In this document: positions 1 through 6,920 of the stretch, in pieces | Numbering within the stretch: position 1 is the first letter of the stretch | Layout: each line of letters opens with the position of its first letter | Source: Terriglobales bacterium | GTDB taxonomy: Bacteria; Acidobacteriota; Terriglobia; Terriglobales; Acidobacteriaceae | Direction of reading: 5' to 3' | NCBI GenBank assembly: GCA_035457425.1 | Contig: DATIBR010000146.1 | Span: forward strand, 1 to 45,713 | DNA: 45,713 nucleotides | The notes under the pieces: generated by a model | Seen by the model: the letters and a program-made list of their open reading frames with translations, nothing else | The model's database searches: none | What the model was told of the DNA's origin: nothing | Translations under genes and position numbers: made by a program

Positions 1-495
1 TGGCTGCAAGACCTGCAGCCGGCGCAGCACGAGCGCCTCATCCGCTGGTGGCAGGACGAGATCGAAGGCACCGGCCGCGTGCCCATCTTATCGGTCGAGC
101 AGCGGCCCGAGGTGCTGCGCTTCGGCTCGGGCACCGACCAGGACCTGCGCCTCGCCTGGCAGGAGTTCCTCATCCGCATCATTGCCGACGCGTTCGACCT
201 GCCGCCGCTGGTGCTCGGCCTCGAGCACGACGTCAACCGCGCGACCGCCGCCGACCAGCTCGACCAGGCCTTCCGCACGGCCATCGTGCCGACCGCCCGC
301 CTGCTGGCCGAGCACCTCACGCGCGACGCCATCGGCAAGCGCCTCGGCTGGCACGACCTGGAGTTCGTCTTCACCGACGTGGACGCGCGCGACGAGCGCG
401 AAGAAGCCGAGATCCACGAGATCCTGCTGCGCTCGGGCGTGCTGACGGTGAACGAGGTGAGAAGGATGCGCGGACTAGCGGAGATCAGCGGCTAG
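1..495 (+). CDS. Phage portal protein, C-terminal part (5' end outside window)
   Basis: The reading frame is open from the first base and ends with TAG at 493-495, so the window holds about the last 164 residues. The tail of the protein (FRTAIVPTARLLAEHL, then a DAIGKRLGW segment, then LTVNEVRRMRGL) has the look of the C-terminal clip and crown region of HK97/lambda-type portal proteins, where a conserved 'vltvNEvRr.rGl' segment is common. Portals form the dodecameric ring at the capsid vertex through which DNA is packaged. The position directly before a protease, scaffold and capsid order supports this. The internal GTG at 79 is not taken as the start because coding continues upstream of it. 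The stop overlaps the stop of a gene on the other strand through a shared CTAG. Confidence 0.75.
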   Translation, partial: WLQDLQPAQHERLIRWWQDEIEGTGRVPILSVEQRPEVLRFGSGTDQDLRLAWQEFLIRIIADAFDLPPLVLGLEHDVNRATAADQLDQAFRTAIVPTARLLAEHLTRDAIGKRLGWHDLEFVFTDVDARDEREEAEIHEILLRSGVLTVNEVRRMRGLAEISG

Positions 496-752
496 CGTGG
501 AAGCACGAACCAGGCGATCGACATGATCACGGTGACGCTGAGTCCGATGATCCAGTAGGCCGTCCAGATCTTCTTCTGCTGGCGCTCGTTCTTGGACATC
601 GCGATCCACGCCGCTCTGCCAGACATCAGCGCCATCGCAATGATGCAGCCAGCGAGGAACTGAACGAACTGCCAGTGGCTGTACATCAGCCAAACGACCA
701 CACCGACGAGTGCGAAGGCCGCTAGTTCGGACAGCACGAATTGCCGATTCAC
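492..752 (-). CDS. Small two-helix membrane protein, cargo gene 1 at the portal/protease seam
   Basis: An 86-aa protein starting at GTG (750-752, VNRQFVLSEL). A longer in-frame extension exists but reads as low-quality sequence antisense to a phage fragment. Two hydrophobic segments are visible, about residues 7-45 (possibly a hairpin around LVGVVVWLMYSHWQFVQFL) and about 63-83 (WIIGLSVTVIMSIAWFVL), separated by a basic loop KNERQQKK. I do not recognise a family. It runs against the phage structural genes, is AT-richer than they are, and its TAG stop shares the CTAG of the portal stop. A moron-type accessory gene, for example for superinfection exclusion, is a plausible inference without direct evidence. 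Confidence 0.6.
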   Translation of the reverse strand: MNRQFVLSELAAFALVGVVVWLMYSHWQFVQFLAGCIIAMALMSGRAAWIAMSKNERQQKKIWTAYWIIGLSVTVIMSIAWFVLPR

Positions 753-766
753 GGACCCATCTGAGC

Positions 767-910
767 ATGAAGACCGATATCCAATCCATGGCAATCGAGA
801 TGCCGCCGGTCGTCTGCCCAGGCGGACATCCGAACCGGCTGCCGTTCCGCGGCGTGCTGACGGTGAGCGAGGTGAGACGGATGCGAGGGCTGCCGGAGAC
901 CAGCGGCTAG
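767..910 (+). pseudogene. Chimeric relic: protease-gene start fused to portal-gene end
   Basis: This 47-codon frame starts like the downstream protease-like gene: MKTDIQSMAIEM followed by HPNRLPFRGVLT matches MQIESMAIAL and HPNRLPFRGVLT at 1317. After GVLT it switches to a copy of the portal C-terminus (VSEVRRMRGLPETSG versus VNEVRRMRGLAEISG). By hand count about 53 of 60 bases at 851-910 match 436-495. The junction lies in the GGCGTG(C/T)TGACG word common to both genes, which suggests recombination at microhomology. It is most likely a non-functional scar between two cargo genes, although the frame is intact and could be translated. Confidence 0.7.
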
Positions 911-1287
911 GCGAGCTCGCGACTCTCGTTGCCAGGGAAGAATGCTGCAAACAGGGCGGCCATCCATACCGGAAAGAAGACGAGATCGAAGAGGTCATGT
1001 TTTCGATTGCCGTGGAGAAGATAGCCGTCAAGCCACGGCACCTGATAAATGATCTCGAAGAGCAACAGATTATGAAGAAAGCGGTATCGATATTTCTTCA
1101 TTGCTTGCACAACGCGATCTCGCCGGAGCGGCAAATGCGCAGAAATCAGCAATACTCCGCCACCAAGCCCAATAGCTAGATCGACCGCTTCAAAGTTCGG
1201 CCGTACCTCCAACCAGACAACAAAAACCATTAGCACCAGCGATAGGGGAATCGCCCAGCGAAGATCGACTGCGGCTCGCTTCTCCAT
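907..1287 (-). CDS. Multi-pass membrane protein, cargo gene 2 at the portal/protease seam
   Basis: A 126-aa protein with ATG at 1285-1287. About four hydrophobic stretches are visible: residues 11-28 (IPLSLVLMVFVVWLEV), 34-52 (VDLAIGLGGGVLLISA), 70-88 (FLHNLLLFEIIYQVPWL) and 98-117 (VFFPVWMAALFAAFF). A basic loop (LRRDRVVQAMKKYRYR) lies between the second and third. No family recognised, and there is no evident similarity to cargo gene 1, although it occupies the equivalent position. Its stop overlaps the stop of the chimeric relic through CTAG, exactly as cargo gene 1 overlaps the portal stop. It is AT-richer than the phage genes, which suggests separate acquisition. Role unknown. Confidence 0.6.
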   Translation of the reverse strand: MEKRAAVDLRWAIPLSLVLMVFVVWLEVRPNFEAVDLAIGLGGGVLLISAHLPLRRDRVVQAMKKYRYRFLHNLLLFEIIYQVPWLDGYLLHGNRKHDLFDLVFFPVWMAALFAAFFPGNESRELA

Positions 1288-1316
1288 GGGCCTATTACTT
1301 CATACGGACCTGCCCA

Positions 1317-2003
1317 ATGCAAATCGAATCCATGGCTATTGCGCTTCCGCGTATTGCGGCGCACCCCAACCGCCTGCCCTTCCGCGGCGTGTTGACGCTG
1401 GTCGACTCGCCCAGCGAGCGCGCGCCCGCCGGCGCGCGCGGTCACCGCGTTCTTCTGACGCGCGAGGCCGCCGAGCGCGCGCTGCCCTCGCTGCTCGGCA
1501 TGGGGCTCGACTTCACGCCGTCGCTCGACGGACACGACGCGCGGCGCAAGGTGGGCGTGATCACCAGCGCCGAGATTGTGGAGCTGTCGTCGGCCCACGG
1601 TCCACGGCCCTCGGCCGCGACGGAACTGGACGGCCGACGACCGAAGACCGACGACCGACGACTCGCGCTGGAAGTCGCGGGTTATCTGTTCGCCAAGGAC
1701 TTCCCCGACGTGGTGCGCGAGCTGCGCGCGGCGGGCCAGTCGCTCGGCATGTCGTACGAGGTCGCCGACGCCCGCGTCGCCGACACCGGCGCCCAGGTCT
1801 GGGTCCTGAACGAAGTGACCTTCACCGGCGCCGCGGTGCTGAAGAAGAGCAAGGCGGCGTATGCGGGGACGTCGATCGAGATCGAAGCCGTCGTCGGCTC
1901 TCGGCCCTCGGCCGCAACGACTCTGGACGGCCGACGACCGATGGCCGTCGACCGACGACCCACCAACATTCGGGCCGCTAGCCCACAGCAGGAGCTCCCA
2001 TGA
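1317..2003 (+). CDS. Prohead protease-like protein with two repeat-derived insertions
   Basis: A 228-aa protein. Residues 61-90 (GMGLDFTPSLDGHDARRKVG) and 117-180 (LEVAGYLF.KDFPDVV, then LGMSYEV, then VWVLNEVTFTGAAVL) resemble the core of HK97-type (S78/U35) capsid maturation proteases. Those use a His-Ser pair; His73 and Ser146 are candidates, with Glu166 as a possible third residue. These proteases process the scaffold and capsid during prohead maturation. Two copies of a hairpin repeat interrupt the gene in frame: one encodes about residues 91-116, the other about 192-216 near the C-terminus. The stop overlaps the next start (ATGA). The assignment rests on gene order and motif pattern, so the family is moderately sure and the exact activity less so. 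Confidence 0.55.
   Translation: MQIESMAIALPRIAAHPNRLPFRGVLTLVDSPSERAPAGARGHRVLLTREAAERALPSLLGMGLDFTPSLDGHDARRKVGVITSAEIVELSSAHGPRPSAATELDGRRPKTDDRRLALEVAGYLFAKDFPDVVRELRAAGQSLGMSYEVADARVADTGAQVWVLNEVTFTGAAVLKKSKAAYAGTSIEIEAVVGSRPSAATTLDGRRPMAVDRRPTNIRAASPQQELP
1586..1662. repeat. Hairpin repeat family B, copy 1 (inside the protease-like gene)
   Basis: Two 32-nt arms (1586-1617 and 1631-1662) form an imperfect inverted repeat with 25 of 32 positions pairing by hand count. The right arm is built from the word CCGACGACCGA. It is translated in frame as a low-complexity stretch with DGRRPK and TDDRR. Related copies are at 1890, 10514, 31673 and 38146. Confidence 0.75.
1890..1959. repeat. Hairpin repeat family B, copy 2 (inside the protease-like gene)
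   Basis: The left arm 1890-1914 and right arm 1928-1959 repeat copy 1 closely, including the TCGGCCCTCGGCCG core and the GGACGGCCGACGACCGA right arm. It is translated as the near-C-terminal segment with DGRRPM and VDRRPTN, so the repeat has altered the end of the protein. Confidence 0.75.
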
Positions 2004-2401
2004 ACGAAGAACTGATCCAGCAACTCTCCGCCACCGCGGACCGCTTTGCCGCGGCCACCGAGGCGCTCGAGCACACACTCGCGCGGCTCGACGAGCAGTC
2101 CGGCAAGATCGACCGCATCGTCGCCGCCATCGACGAGAGCGACGCGAGCACCCGCAAGACGCTCGAAGAGCGCGTCACCGAGCTGGTGCACGCCAACGAC
2201 GAGCTGCGCGCGCAGGCCGCCCGCCTGAGCGCGCAGCGCAAGACGCTGCCGCCGCTCGTCACCGCCATCCTCGCGAAAAACGGGTACGAGCCGGCGGAGA
2301 CGATCGATGCCGCCGTGCTCGACAAGACGCTCGCCGCGCTCTCGGTCGAGCAGCGCATCGCGGTGAAGAGCGAGATGGCCAGGGCAGGACTGATCGAGTA
2401 G
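2000..2401 (+). CDS. Coiled-coil phage protein, probable scaffold
   Basis: A 133-aa, charged, strongly alpha-helical protein. Residues 1-80 show heptad-like spacing of Leu, Ile and Ala (for example FAAATEALEHTLARLDEQ and IDRIVAAIDESD), followed by a short C-terminal domain (TAILAKNGYEPAET). The start overlaps the end of the protease-like gene by ATGA, implying translational coupling. A coiled-coil protein between a protease and the major capsid gene is the usual place for a scaffold, which guides capsid assembly and is then removed. No catalytic motif is present. It could also be a head decoration or unrelated structural protein; scaffold is an inference from order and composition. Confidence 0.5.
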   Translation: MNEELIQQLSATADRFAAATEALEHTLARLDEQSGKIDRIVAAIDESDASTRKTLEERVTELVHANDELRAQAARLSAQRKTLPPLVTAILAKNGYEPAETIDAAVLDKTLAALSVEQRIAVKSEMARAGLIE

Positions 2402-2439
2402 TTCTCGCACCTTCTGACCCTTCGGCTGTTTTCAAACGT

Positions 2440-2530
2440 CCCGAGCCCGCCGCGGCGGGCTCGGGAACCCTACTCTCACGAGAATTCGTCGTGACGATAG
2501 GGCTCCCTCGCGCTGCGCGCTCGGGATGTT
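2440..2530. repeat. Hairpin repeat family A, copy 1 (between scaffold and capsid genes)
   Basis: It contains the palindrome CCCGAGCCCGCCGCGG followed by its complement (CGGGCTCGGG). A spacer and a second complementary part ending CTCGGGA follow. The same core, GAGCCCGCCG(C/T)GGCGGGC with a trailing CGCTCGG word, recurs at 13610 and 42535. It occupies most of the 182-bp gap before the capsid gene, so the repeat family has spread into the prophage. Confidence 0.7.
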
Positions 2531-2583
2531 TTTTGTACGAGATATCCACGCAGCACACACCTCCTCCTTTCGAAAGGACACCC

Positions 2584-3555
2584 ATGCACGCAAAATTCCT
2601 CGACCTCCACGCCGCCGCCGACTTCCTCGGGCCGGGCGCGGTGGAGGTGAACCGCTACCAGAACGAGATCACCGACATCGTCCGGCGCCGCGGCGCCTTC
2701 GGGCAGCGCATCAAGCAGGTGCCGGCCACCGGCCACCCGTCGCGCTTCTTCGAGCAGACGGCGATCGCCGCCAACTCCGCGGCGAACGCCTTCGTCGACC
2801 CGCGCAACATCGTGGCCACGGTCGCCGCGCCCACGCGCGCCGAGCGCTCCGTCCCGCTCAAGGCGCTGGTCTCGCAGATCAACTACAACCTGTTCGACCT
2901 CGAGGTCGGGCAGCAGCAGTCGCAGTTCGCCTTCCTCCAGGCCAAGGACCTGGCCGACGCGGTCGAGGGCCTGCTGCGCACGCACGACGTCGCGCTCTGG
3001 AACGGCAACGACACCTCGCTCTCCACGCCGACGACCAACCAGTACTACGGCGCGGCCGCGCAGATCGCCGACGGCGGCAACGTCGCCACCGTCGAGACCA
3101 CCGAGAGCATCGTCGACGGGCTGAAGCAGACCATCGCCGAGATGGTCGCCAGCTCCAGCTACGAGGTGCGCCCGACCGCCATCTACGCCAACCCGGTGCT
3201 GCTCGACTTGATCGACCGCGAGATGAAGGACCAGTTCAACGTGGTGCTCGCGACCGCCGAGATCTTCGGCGGCCTGCGCGTGAAGACGCTCTCCACCCAG
3301 GCGGGCGAGCTGCCGCTCATCCCCGAGTGGTCGCTCGGCTACACCGGCACGCCCGGCTCCGGCTCCGCGGTGCTGCCGGCCTACATCGTGAGCGAGGACA
3401 TGATCGAGTACCACTGGCTCACCGACCCCAACCCGCGCGTCTTCCAGCTCGGCCTCTCGGGCTCGCTCGCGCAGCAGCACGTCGTCGTGAAGTTCGGCGG
3501 CGTGGTGGTCAAGGGCGCCGGCTACGCGCACTACAAGGTGAACGTCGAGCGGTGA
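2584..3555 (+). CDS. Phage major capsid protein
   Basis: A 323-aa protein with ATG at 2584, preceded by CGAAAGGACACCC (AAAGGA as ribosome-binding site). An upstream in-frame extension is rejected because it runs through a repeat. The N-terminal part (FLDLHAAADFLGPGAVEVNR) is followed by a long mixed alpha/beta body. Stretches typical of capsid subunits include VRPTAIYANPVLLDLIDREM (an 'allele lookup' helix region) and the C-terminal VFQLGLSGSLAQQHVVVKFG strand segment. Length and place, after protease and scaffold and before the connector, match a major capsid protein that assembles the icosahedral shell. The C-terminus ends cleanly before a repeat. The specific capsid subfamily cannot be stated by eye. 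Confidence 0.75.
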   Translation: MHAKFLDLHAAADFLGPGAVEVNRYQNEITDIVRRRGAFGQRIKQVPATGHPSRFFEQTAIAANSAANAFVDPRNIVATVAAPTRAERSVPLKALVSQINYNLFDLEVGQQQSQFAFLQAKDLADAVEGLLRTHDVALWNGNDTSLSTPTTNQYYGAAAQIADGGNVATVETTESIVDGLKQTIAEMVASSSYEVRPTAIYANPVLLDLIDREMKDQFNVVLATAEIFGGLRVKTLSTQAGELPLIPEWSLGYTGTPGSGSAVLPAYIVSEDMIEYHWLTDPNPRVFQLGLSGSLAQQHVVVKFGGVVVKGAGYAHYKVNVER

Positions 3556-3561
3556 TTCCGA

Positions 3562-3634
3562 TTCAACGCAGAGGCGCAAAGCACGCGGAGGTTGATTTGT
3601 GCCTGCCTCTGCGAACTCCGCGACTCTGCGTTGA
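3562..3634. repeat. Hairpin repeat family D, copy 1 (capsid/connector gap)
   Basis: The left arm 3562-3591 (TTCAACGCAGAGGCGCAA...) is an imperfect inverted repeat of the right arm 3605-3634, which ends CGACTCTGCGTTGAA. It fills the gap between the capsid and connector genes and leaves only a short leader for the connector. Similar 'cgcagaggcgc' words recur at 44353-44421. Confidence 0.7.
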
Positions 3635-3646
3635 AGAAGAGGTCCC

Positions 3647-4276
3647 ATGATCTATCTCAATCCTTCCGAATACGAGCAGTACGGCCTGGACCACTCCGCG
3701 GCGGCAGCGCTGGTGGCGGCGGCTTCGTCGCTCATCGACGCGCACTGCCGCCGCGCGACGTTGGGCGTGGCGCAATACGTGGAACGCGTGCGCCTGCGCC
3801 CCGGGCGCAACTCCCTGCGGCTGACCTACCTCCCCCTGGCCGCGCTTGCGCCCGCCTCCTCTCCCTTCGTCGCGGTGAAGGCGCGCTACACCGTGCCGCG
3901 CCGCGGCGAAGGGCTGGAGGGGGATCCGCTCGCCGTCGAGGTCGCCGGCGCCTTCGGGCTCCCCGGCGCCTGGACCGCGCTCGATCCCGCCGCGCTCGAG
4001 CACGATGCCGCGACCGGCGAGGTCGCGCTGCCGCAGCATCCGCTCGGCCTCGGCTACAACGAGGTCGAGGTGACGTACACCGCGGGCTTCGCCGCCATCC
4101 CCGAGGCGGTGAAGTTCGCGTGCGCGCAGGTCGCGCGCAACGCGCAGGCCACGCCCGCGCTCAACGTGAAGAGCTCGGGCCTCGACCGCATGCAGATGGC
4201 GTACTTCGAGGATTCGCTGCTCGACGCCTCGGTGCGCGCGCTGCTCGCGCCCTTCATGGCGCAGAAGGTGGGCTGA
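3647..4276 (+). CDS. Head-tail connector / head completion protein
   Basis: A 209-aa protein. The N-terminal helix (EYEQYGLDHSAAAALVAAAS) is followed by SSLIDAHCRR. Further on are a beta-rich middle, the segment VEVTYTAGFAAIPEAVKFAC, and a helical end (SLLDASVRALLAPF). This arrangement is characteristic of gp6/gp15-type connector proteins that bind under the portal ring, in which 'v.vtYtaGy..iP..v..A' is a hallmark. It directly follows the capsid gene and overlaps the next gene by one base (TGATG), so the two are probably translated together. Function in closing the DNA-filled head and joining the tail follows from the family. Confidence 0.7.
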   Translation: MIYLNPSEYEQYGLDHSAAAALVAAASSLIDAHCRRATLGVAQYVERVRLRPGRNSLRLTYLPLAALAPASSPFVAVKARYTVPRRGEGLEGDPLAVEVAGAFGLPGAWTALDPAALEHDAATGEVALPQHPLGLGYNEVEVTYTAGFAAIPEAVKFACAQVARNAQATPALNVKSSGLDRMQMAYFEDSLLDASVRALLAPFMAQKVG

Positions 4277-4692
4277 TGGAAGACTACTCCGCGTTCGCTC
4301 CGCACACCCTGGGCGCGACGGCCGCGCGCGCTGCCGAAGCGCTGCTGCGCTCGCTGGGTGACGGTAAGGTCACGCTGCGGATCCTGCTGCCCGAGGGGGC
4401 CGCAGGTGGCGGCTTGGGATTAGCGGCGCCGCAGACCGAAGAGGTCGAACTCTGGCCGGCGATGGTCCGGCTGGTCGCGCCCGGCGAGGACGGCGGCGCG
4501 CGCTACGAAGTCGCGATCGCCGGCAGCTCCGTCGTAGAAGAAGCCGAAAAGCGCAACCACGAAAGCGCCGACGAATTCCTGGCGGCCGCGCTCGGCGTCG
4601 TGCTGGGCGAGAAGCTGTTGCGCATCGTGAACGCCACGCCGCACTCCTGCGGCGGGAAGGTCTATCTGTACCGGCTCGAGGCGCGCGGATGA
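4276..4692 (+). CDS. Phage protein of unknown function between connector and tail terminator
   Basis: A 138-aa protein whose ATG overlaps the connector stop by one base. It has a helical N-terminus (GATAARAAEALLRSL), a beta-rich middle with EEVELWPAMVRLVAPG, and a C-terminal segment (ADEFLAAALGVVLGEKLLRI) ending KVYLYRLEARG. Its place between connector and tail terminator is where head-closure (stopper) or neck proteins are coded, so a neck or stopper role is possible. I do not recognise a specific family. Codon use and GC content match the neighbouring phage genes. Confidence 0.6.
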   Translation: MEDYSAFAPHTLGATAARAAEALLRSLGDGKVTLRILLPEGAAGGGLGLAAPQTEEVELWPAMVRLVAPGEDGGARYEVAIAGSSVVEEAEKRNHESADEFLAAALGVVLGEKLLRIVNATPHSCGGKVYLYRLEARG

Positions 4693-4696
4693 GCGC

Positions 4697-4891
4697 TCAG
4701 CGGAAGTCTTCGTCCGCCTCGATGGGCGAGGCGGGCCGCACGAAGCGGAAGCGCACCTCCCCGTTGCAGATGTTGCATTCGGGGAATACCCCGCCGCCCG
4801 CCGCCGTTACGGGATGGCTCTCGCGGTGCCCGCGGTGGATCGCCTCGTAGATCCCCGACTGCGGGACCGCTTCTCCGGGTTTGAACAGCAT
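4697..4891 (-). CDS. Small CxxC protein, copy 1 (YjzC-like front, zinc-ribbon-like knuckle)
   Basis: A 64-aa protein on the strand opposite the phage genes. I start it at ATG 4889-4891 because AAAGG lies upstream at a good distance and the paralogue at 5071 starts at the same point; a longer start at 4951 is possible. It reads FKPGEAVPQSGIYEAIH, then HRESHPVT, then FPECNICNGEVRFRF. One CxxC pair is visible, and nearby histidines might complete a metal site. The front half (FKPGE.VP.SGIY) recalls YjzC-type small proteins. Sequence and orientation say paired duplicate with 5071-5301; the function is unknown. Confidence 0.6.
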   Translation of the reverse strand: MLFKPGEAVPQSGIYEAIHRGHRESHPVTAAGGGVFPECNICNGEVRFRFVRPASPIEADEDFR

Positions 4892-5070
4892 GAACAGCCT
4901 TTCGTCGCGCCGGACACCGTCGTCCGAGGACACACGTCCGCTCTGCGACATTCTGGATTCGGGGCAGGTGGCGCTCAGCAGGGAGGTCTCGCGGCCACAA
5001 CGCCCGCGGGAAGCAGATGAGTCAGTTCCCGCGTCGTCAGAATAGATGCCGCCCTCGGAGGCGAGGTTGA

Positions 5071-5301
5071 CTAGCGGCCGTTGGCGGCTTTCTTGGCGGG
5101 GCGGAAGTCGTAATCATCGCGCAGGAAGTGCACTTCCTGGAGGTAGACGAAGCGCACGCGGTCGTCGCAGCGCGTGCACCGCGGAAAGTGCGAGCCCGCT
5201 TCGATCGTCACGTCGTGCGGCATGCGGTGCGCGTGGTGCAGCACGCGGTACATGCCCGATTCCGGCGCTGCCTCGCCCGGCCTGAAGGTATCGCGTTCCA
5301 T
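5071..5301 (-). CDS. Small CxxC protein, copy 2 (paralogue of 4697-4891)
   Basis: A 76-aa protein with ATG at 5299-5301. Alignment by eye with copy 1 gives a shared pattern: F(K/R)PGEA.P.SG(I/M)Y, three or four residues, H..HR..H.VT, then G..FP.C..C...VRF. The conserved residues are those expected for a fold and a metal knuckle, while the C-terminal tails differ; copy 2 has a basic RPAKKAANGR end. The two copies sit in tandem, both antisense to the phage genes, in the gap between the 138-aa gene and the tail terminator-like gene. A role as accessory cargo is inferred from position only. Confidence 0.6.
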   Translation of the reverse strand: MERDTFRPGEAAPESGMYRVLHHAHRMPHDVTIEAGSHFPRCTRCDDRVRFVYLQEVHFLRDDYDFRPAKKAANGR

Positions 5302-5460
5302 GGAGCCGCCTGACTTACGGTTGCGGCCGCCCGTGAGGGCAGCGCGTTCCTGGAGTGCTAGGCAACGAAGGGGGACGAAGCCCGGCGCGCACACTTCCGC
5401 TACCCGATTCGATGTCCCGCGCTCGCTTCAGAGTTGCTCCTGCCCAAGGTCAGACAAACG

Positions 5461-5958
5461 ATGCAATCCGCCAAAGACAGCTTCTACATCGCGCTGCGCG
5501 ACCGCCTGGCGGCGCTCGCGCCGGACCGCACCGTCACCATCGGGGGACAAGAACGTCCCGCGGTGGTGGTGGCGGAGAACGAACCCGTGACCTCCAGCTC
5601 GCCTCTGCCCGACGCGTTTTACCTGCACTGGGAAGGCGCTCGGACGGCGTCCGCATCGGGCGCGCGGCGTCCGCTGCTGCGGCTCGACTGCCGCATCGCG
5701 TACCGCACGCTGGGTTCGAGCGAGCTGAATGGCCTCGACCGTGGGCGCGCGCTCGCCGCGCTCGACCTGGAGCTTTGCGGCATCCTGGCGCCGCACTTCG
5801 CGGAGAAAAAGGACTACTCGCAACCGGAGCCGCAAGCGCTGGGCTCGGCGGTGCTGTGGTCGCCGCCGGAGTTCGCCGCCGCCGAGGCGCACGACCGCGA
5901 GCTGCGCCGCGTCGCAAGGGTCGCGCTCTTCTTCTGGCCGGAGGTGGAACTGCCATGA
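5461..5958 (+). CDS. Tail terminator / minor tail-like protein
   Basis: A 165-aa protein taken from ATG 5461, with AAGGT 11 bases upstream; a start at 5434 is also possible. The N-terminal helix (AKDSFYIALRDRLAALAP) leads into a beta-rich body with ERPAVVVAENEP and AFYLHWEG. LRLDCRIAYRTLG follows, then a helical segment (LDRGRALAALDLELCGIL). This resembles the layout of tail terminator and completion proteins, in which a helix is followed by a beta sheet carrying 'r...i.i.......G......ra..l...l...L'. Its stop overlaps the next start by ATGA. The assignment is by fold pattern and position. Confidence 0.5.
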   Translation: MQSAKDSFYIALRDRLAALAPDRTVTIGGQERPAVVVAENEPVTSSSPLPDAFYLHWEGARTASASGARRPLLRLDCRIAYRTLGSSELNGLDRGRALAALDLELCGILAPHFAEKKDYSQPEPQALGSAVLWSPPEFAAAEAHDRELRRVARVALFFWPEVELP

Positions 5959-6920
5959 CCGCACGCGCCGCCATGCTGCCCGCCGGCCGCCGCTGGCGCG
6001 CCTACTTCGCGCCCGTGGAGCGCGAGACCGGCACGCCGCAGCTCTTCGACCCCGCGCTCGACGCCGCCTTCGCGCTCGACGCCCCGCCGGCGCCCTGGCT
6101 GGACCTCGGCTGGATCGAGAGCTTCGCGCGGCGCTCCGCCACCGAGACGCTCGCGATCGCCGCCGGCCCGAACCAGGCGGTGCTTCGCCAAGCCCGCAAG
6201 AACCTGCGCGCCGAGGTCGAGTTCGCATTTTGCGATTGGGGCAAGCTCCAGATGGCGCTCGCCGGCGGTGCGCAGCACATGAACGTGCTCGCGCCGGCGG
6301 GCTCGACGCGCGTGCCCTCGGGCGCGGCAGCCGCCGCAGCCGTTCCGCTGGAAGCAGGCTCCACGGCGAGCCAGCTCGTCGTCGGCGCCGGCGCGGTCGG
6401 CAGTTTTGCCGCCGGCGACCTCGTCGTCGCAGACATCGACTACACCGGCGAGACCGGCTACGTCGGCTCGGGCCTCGCCGGCGCTTGCGTCACGTCGTCC
6501 GCCGCCGTCGGAGACGACCCCGGTTACATCCGCCGCGTGAGCTTCAACGTCGGCCGCGTCGCCGGCAAAGACGCCACTTCGCTCGCCCTCGCGCAGCCGC
6601 TGCCCGGCGGCGCGCCGGCCGCGAACGCGAAGGTGCAGAAGGTCATCGGATTCACCGACCGCGAAGGCGGCGCGTTCTTCCAGGAGTGGTCGGGGCTGTT
6701 CGTCTTCGAGAACGAAGCGGGCGGGCGCGTCATCCTTCATTACCCGCGGCTCCAGCCGGCCGTCCCGGCGGCGGAAGGGAAGCTCGAGCTGGCCGAGCCG
6801 TTGTGCGCGCTCACGCTGCACGCGCGCTTCACCGCGCTGCCGCTCACCGATGCGAACGACTCGGAAGCGTGCCTCTGCTGGCGGACCTACTACCCAGTCG
6901 GCGGGTCGACGTTATATTGA
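5955..6920 (+). CDS. Tail tube-like structural protein
   Basis: A 321-aa protein coupled to the previous gene by an ATGA overlap. It begins AMLPAGRRWRAYFAPVERET and has a WLDLGWIESFARRS segment near residues 47-60, then a long Ala/Gly/Val-rich beta-type middle (TASQLVVGAGAVGSFAAGD). Near the C-terminus comes KVIGFTDREGGAFFQEWSGL. The combination of a 'dlGwi...' start and a repeated beta-strand body, between a terminator and a hub, is what a major tail or tube protein would look like. The 3' end overlaps a gene on the other strand by 31 bases. Minor tail or baseplate protein is an alternative. Confidence 0.45.
   Translation: MTARAAMLPAGRRWRAYFAPVERETGTPQLFDPALDAAFALDAPPAPWLDLGWIESFARRSATETLAIAAGPNQAVLRQARKNLRAEVEFAFCDWGKLQMALAGGAQHMNVLAPAGSTRVPSGAAAAAAVPLEAGSTASQLVVGAGAVGSFAAGDLVVADIDYTGETGYVGSGLAGACVTSSAAVGDDPGYIRRVSFNVGRVAGKDATSLALAQPLPGGAPAANAKVQKVIGFTDREGGAFFQEWSGLFVFENEAGGRVILHYPRLQPAVPAAEGKLELAEPLCALTLHARFTALPLTDANDSEACLCWRTYYPVGGSTLY

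Noticed and set aside
1586-1959. CRISPR-like repeats in the protease-like gene
   Set aside because: There are only two copies, they are hairpins within a coding frame, and no regular spacers or cas genes are present.
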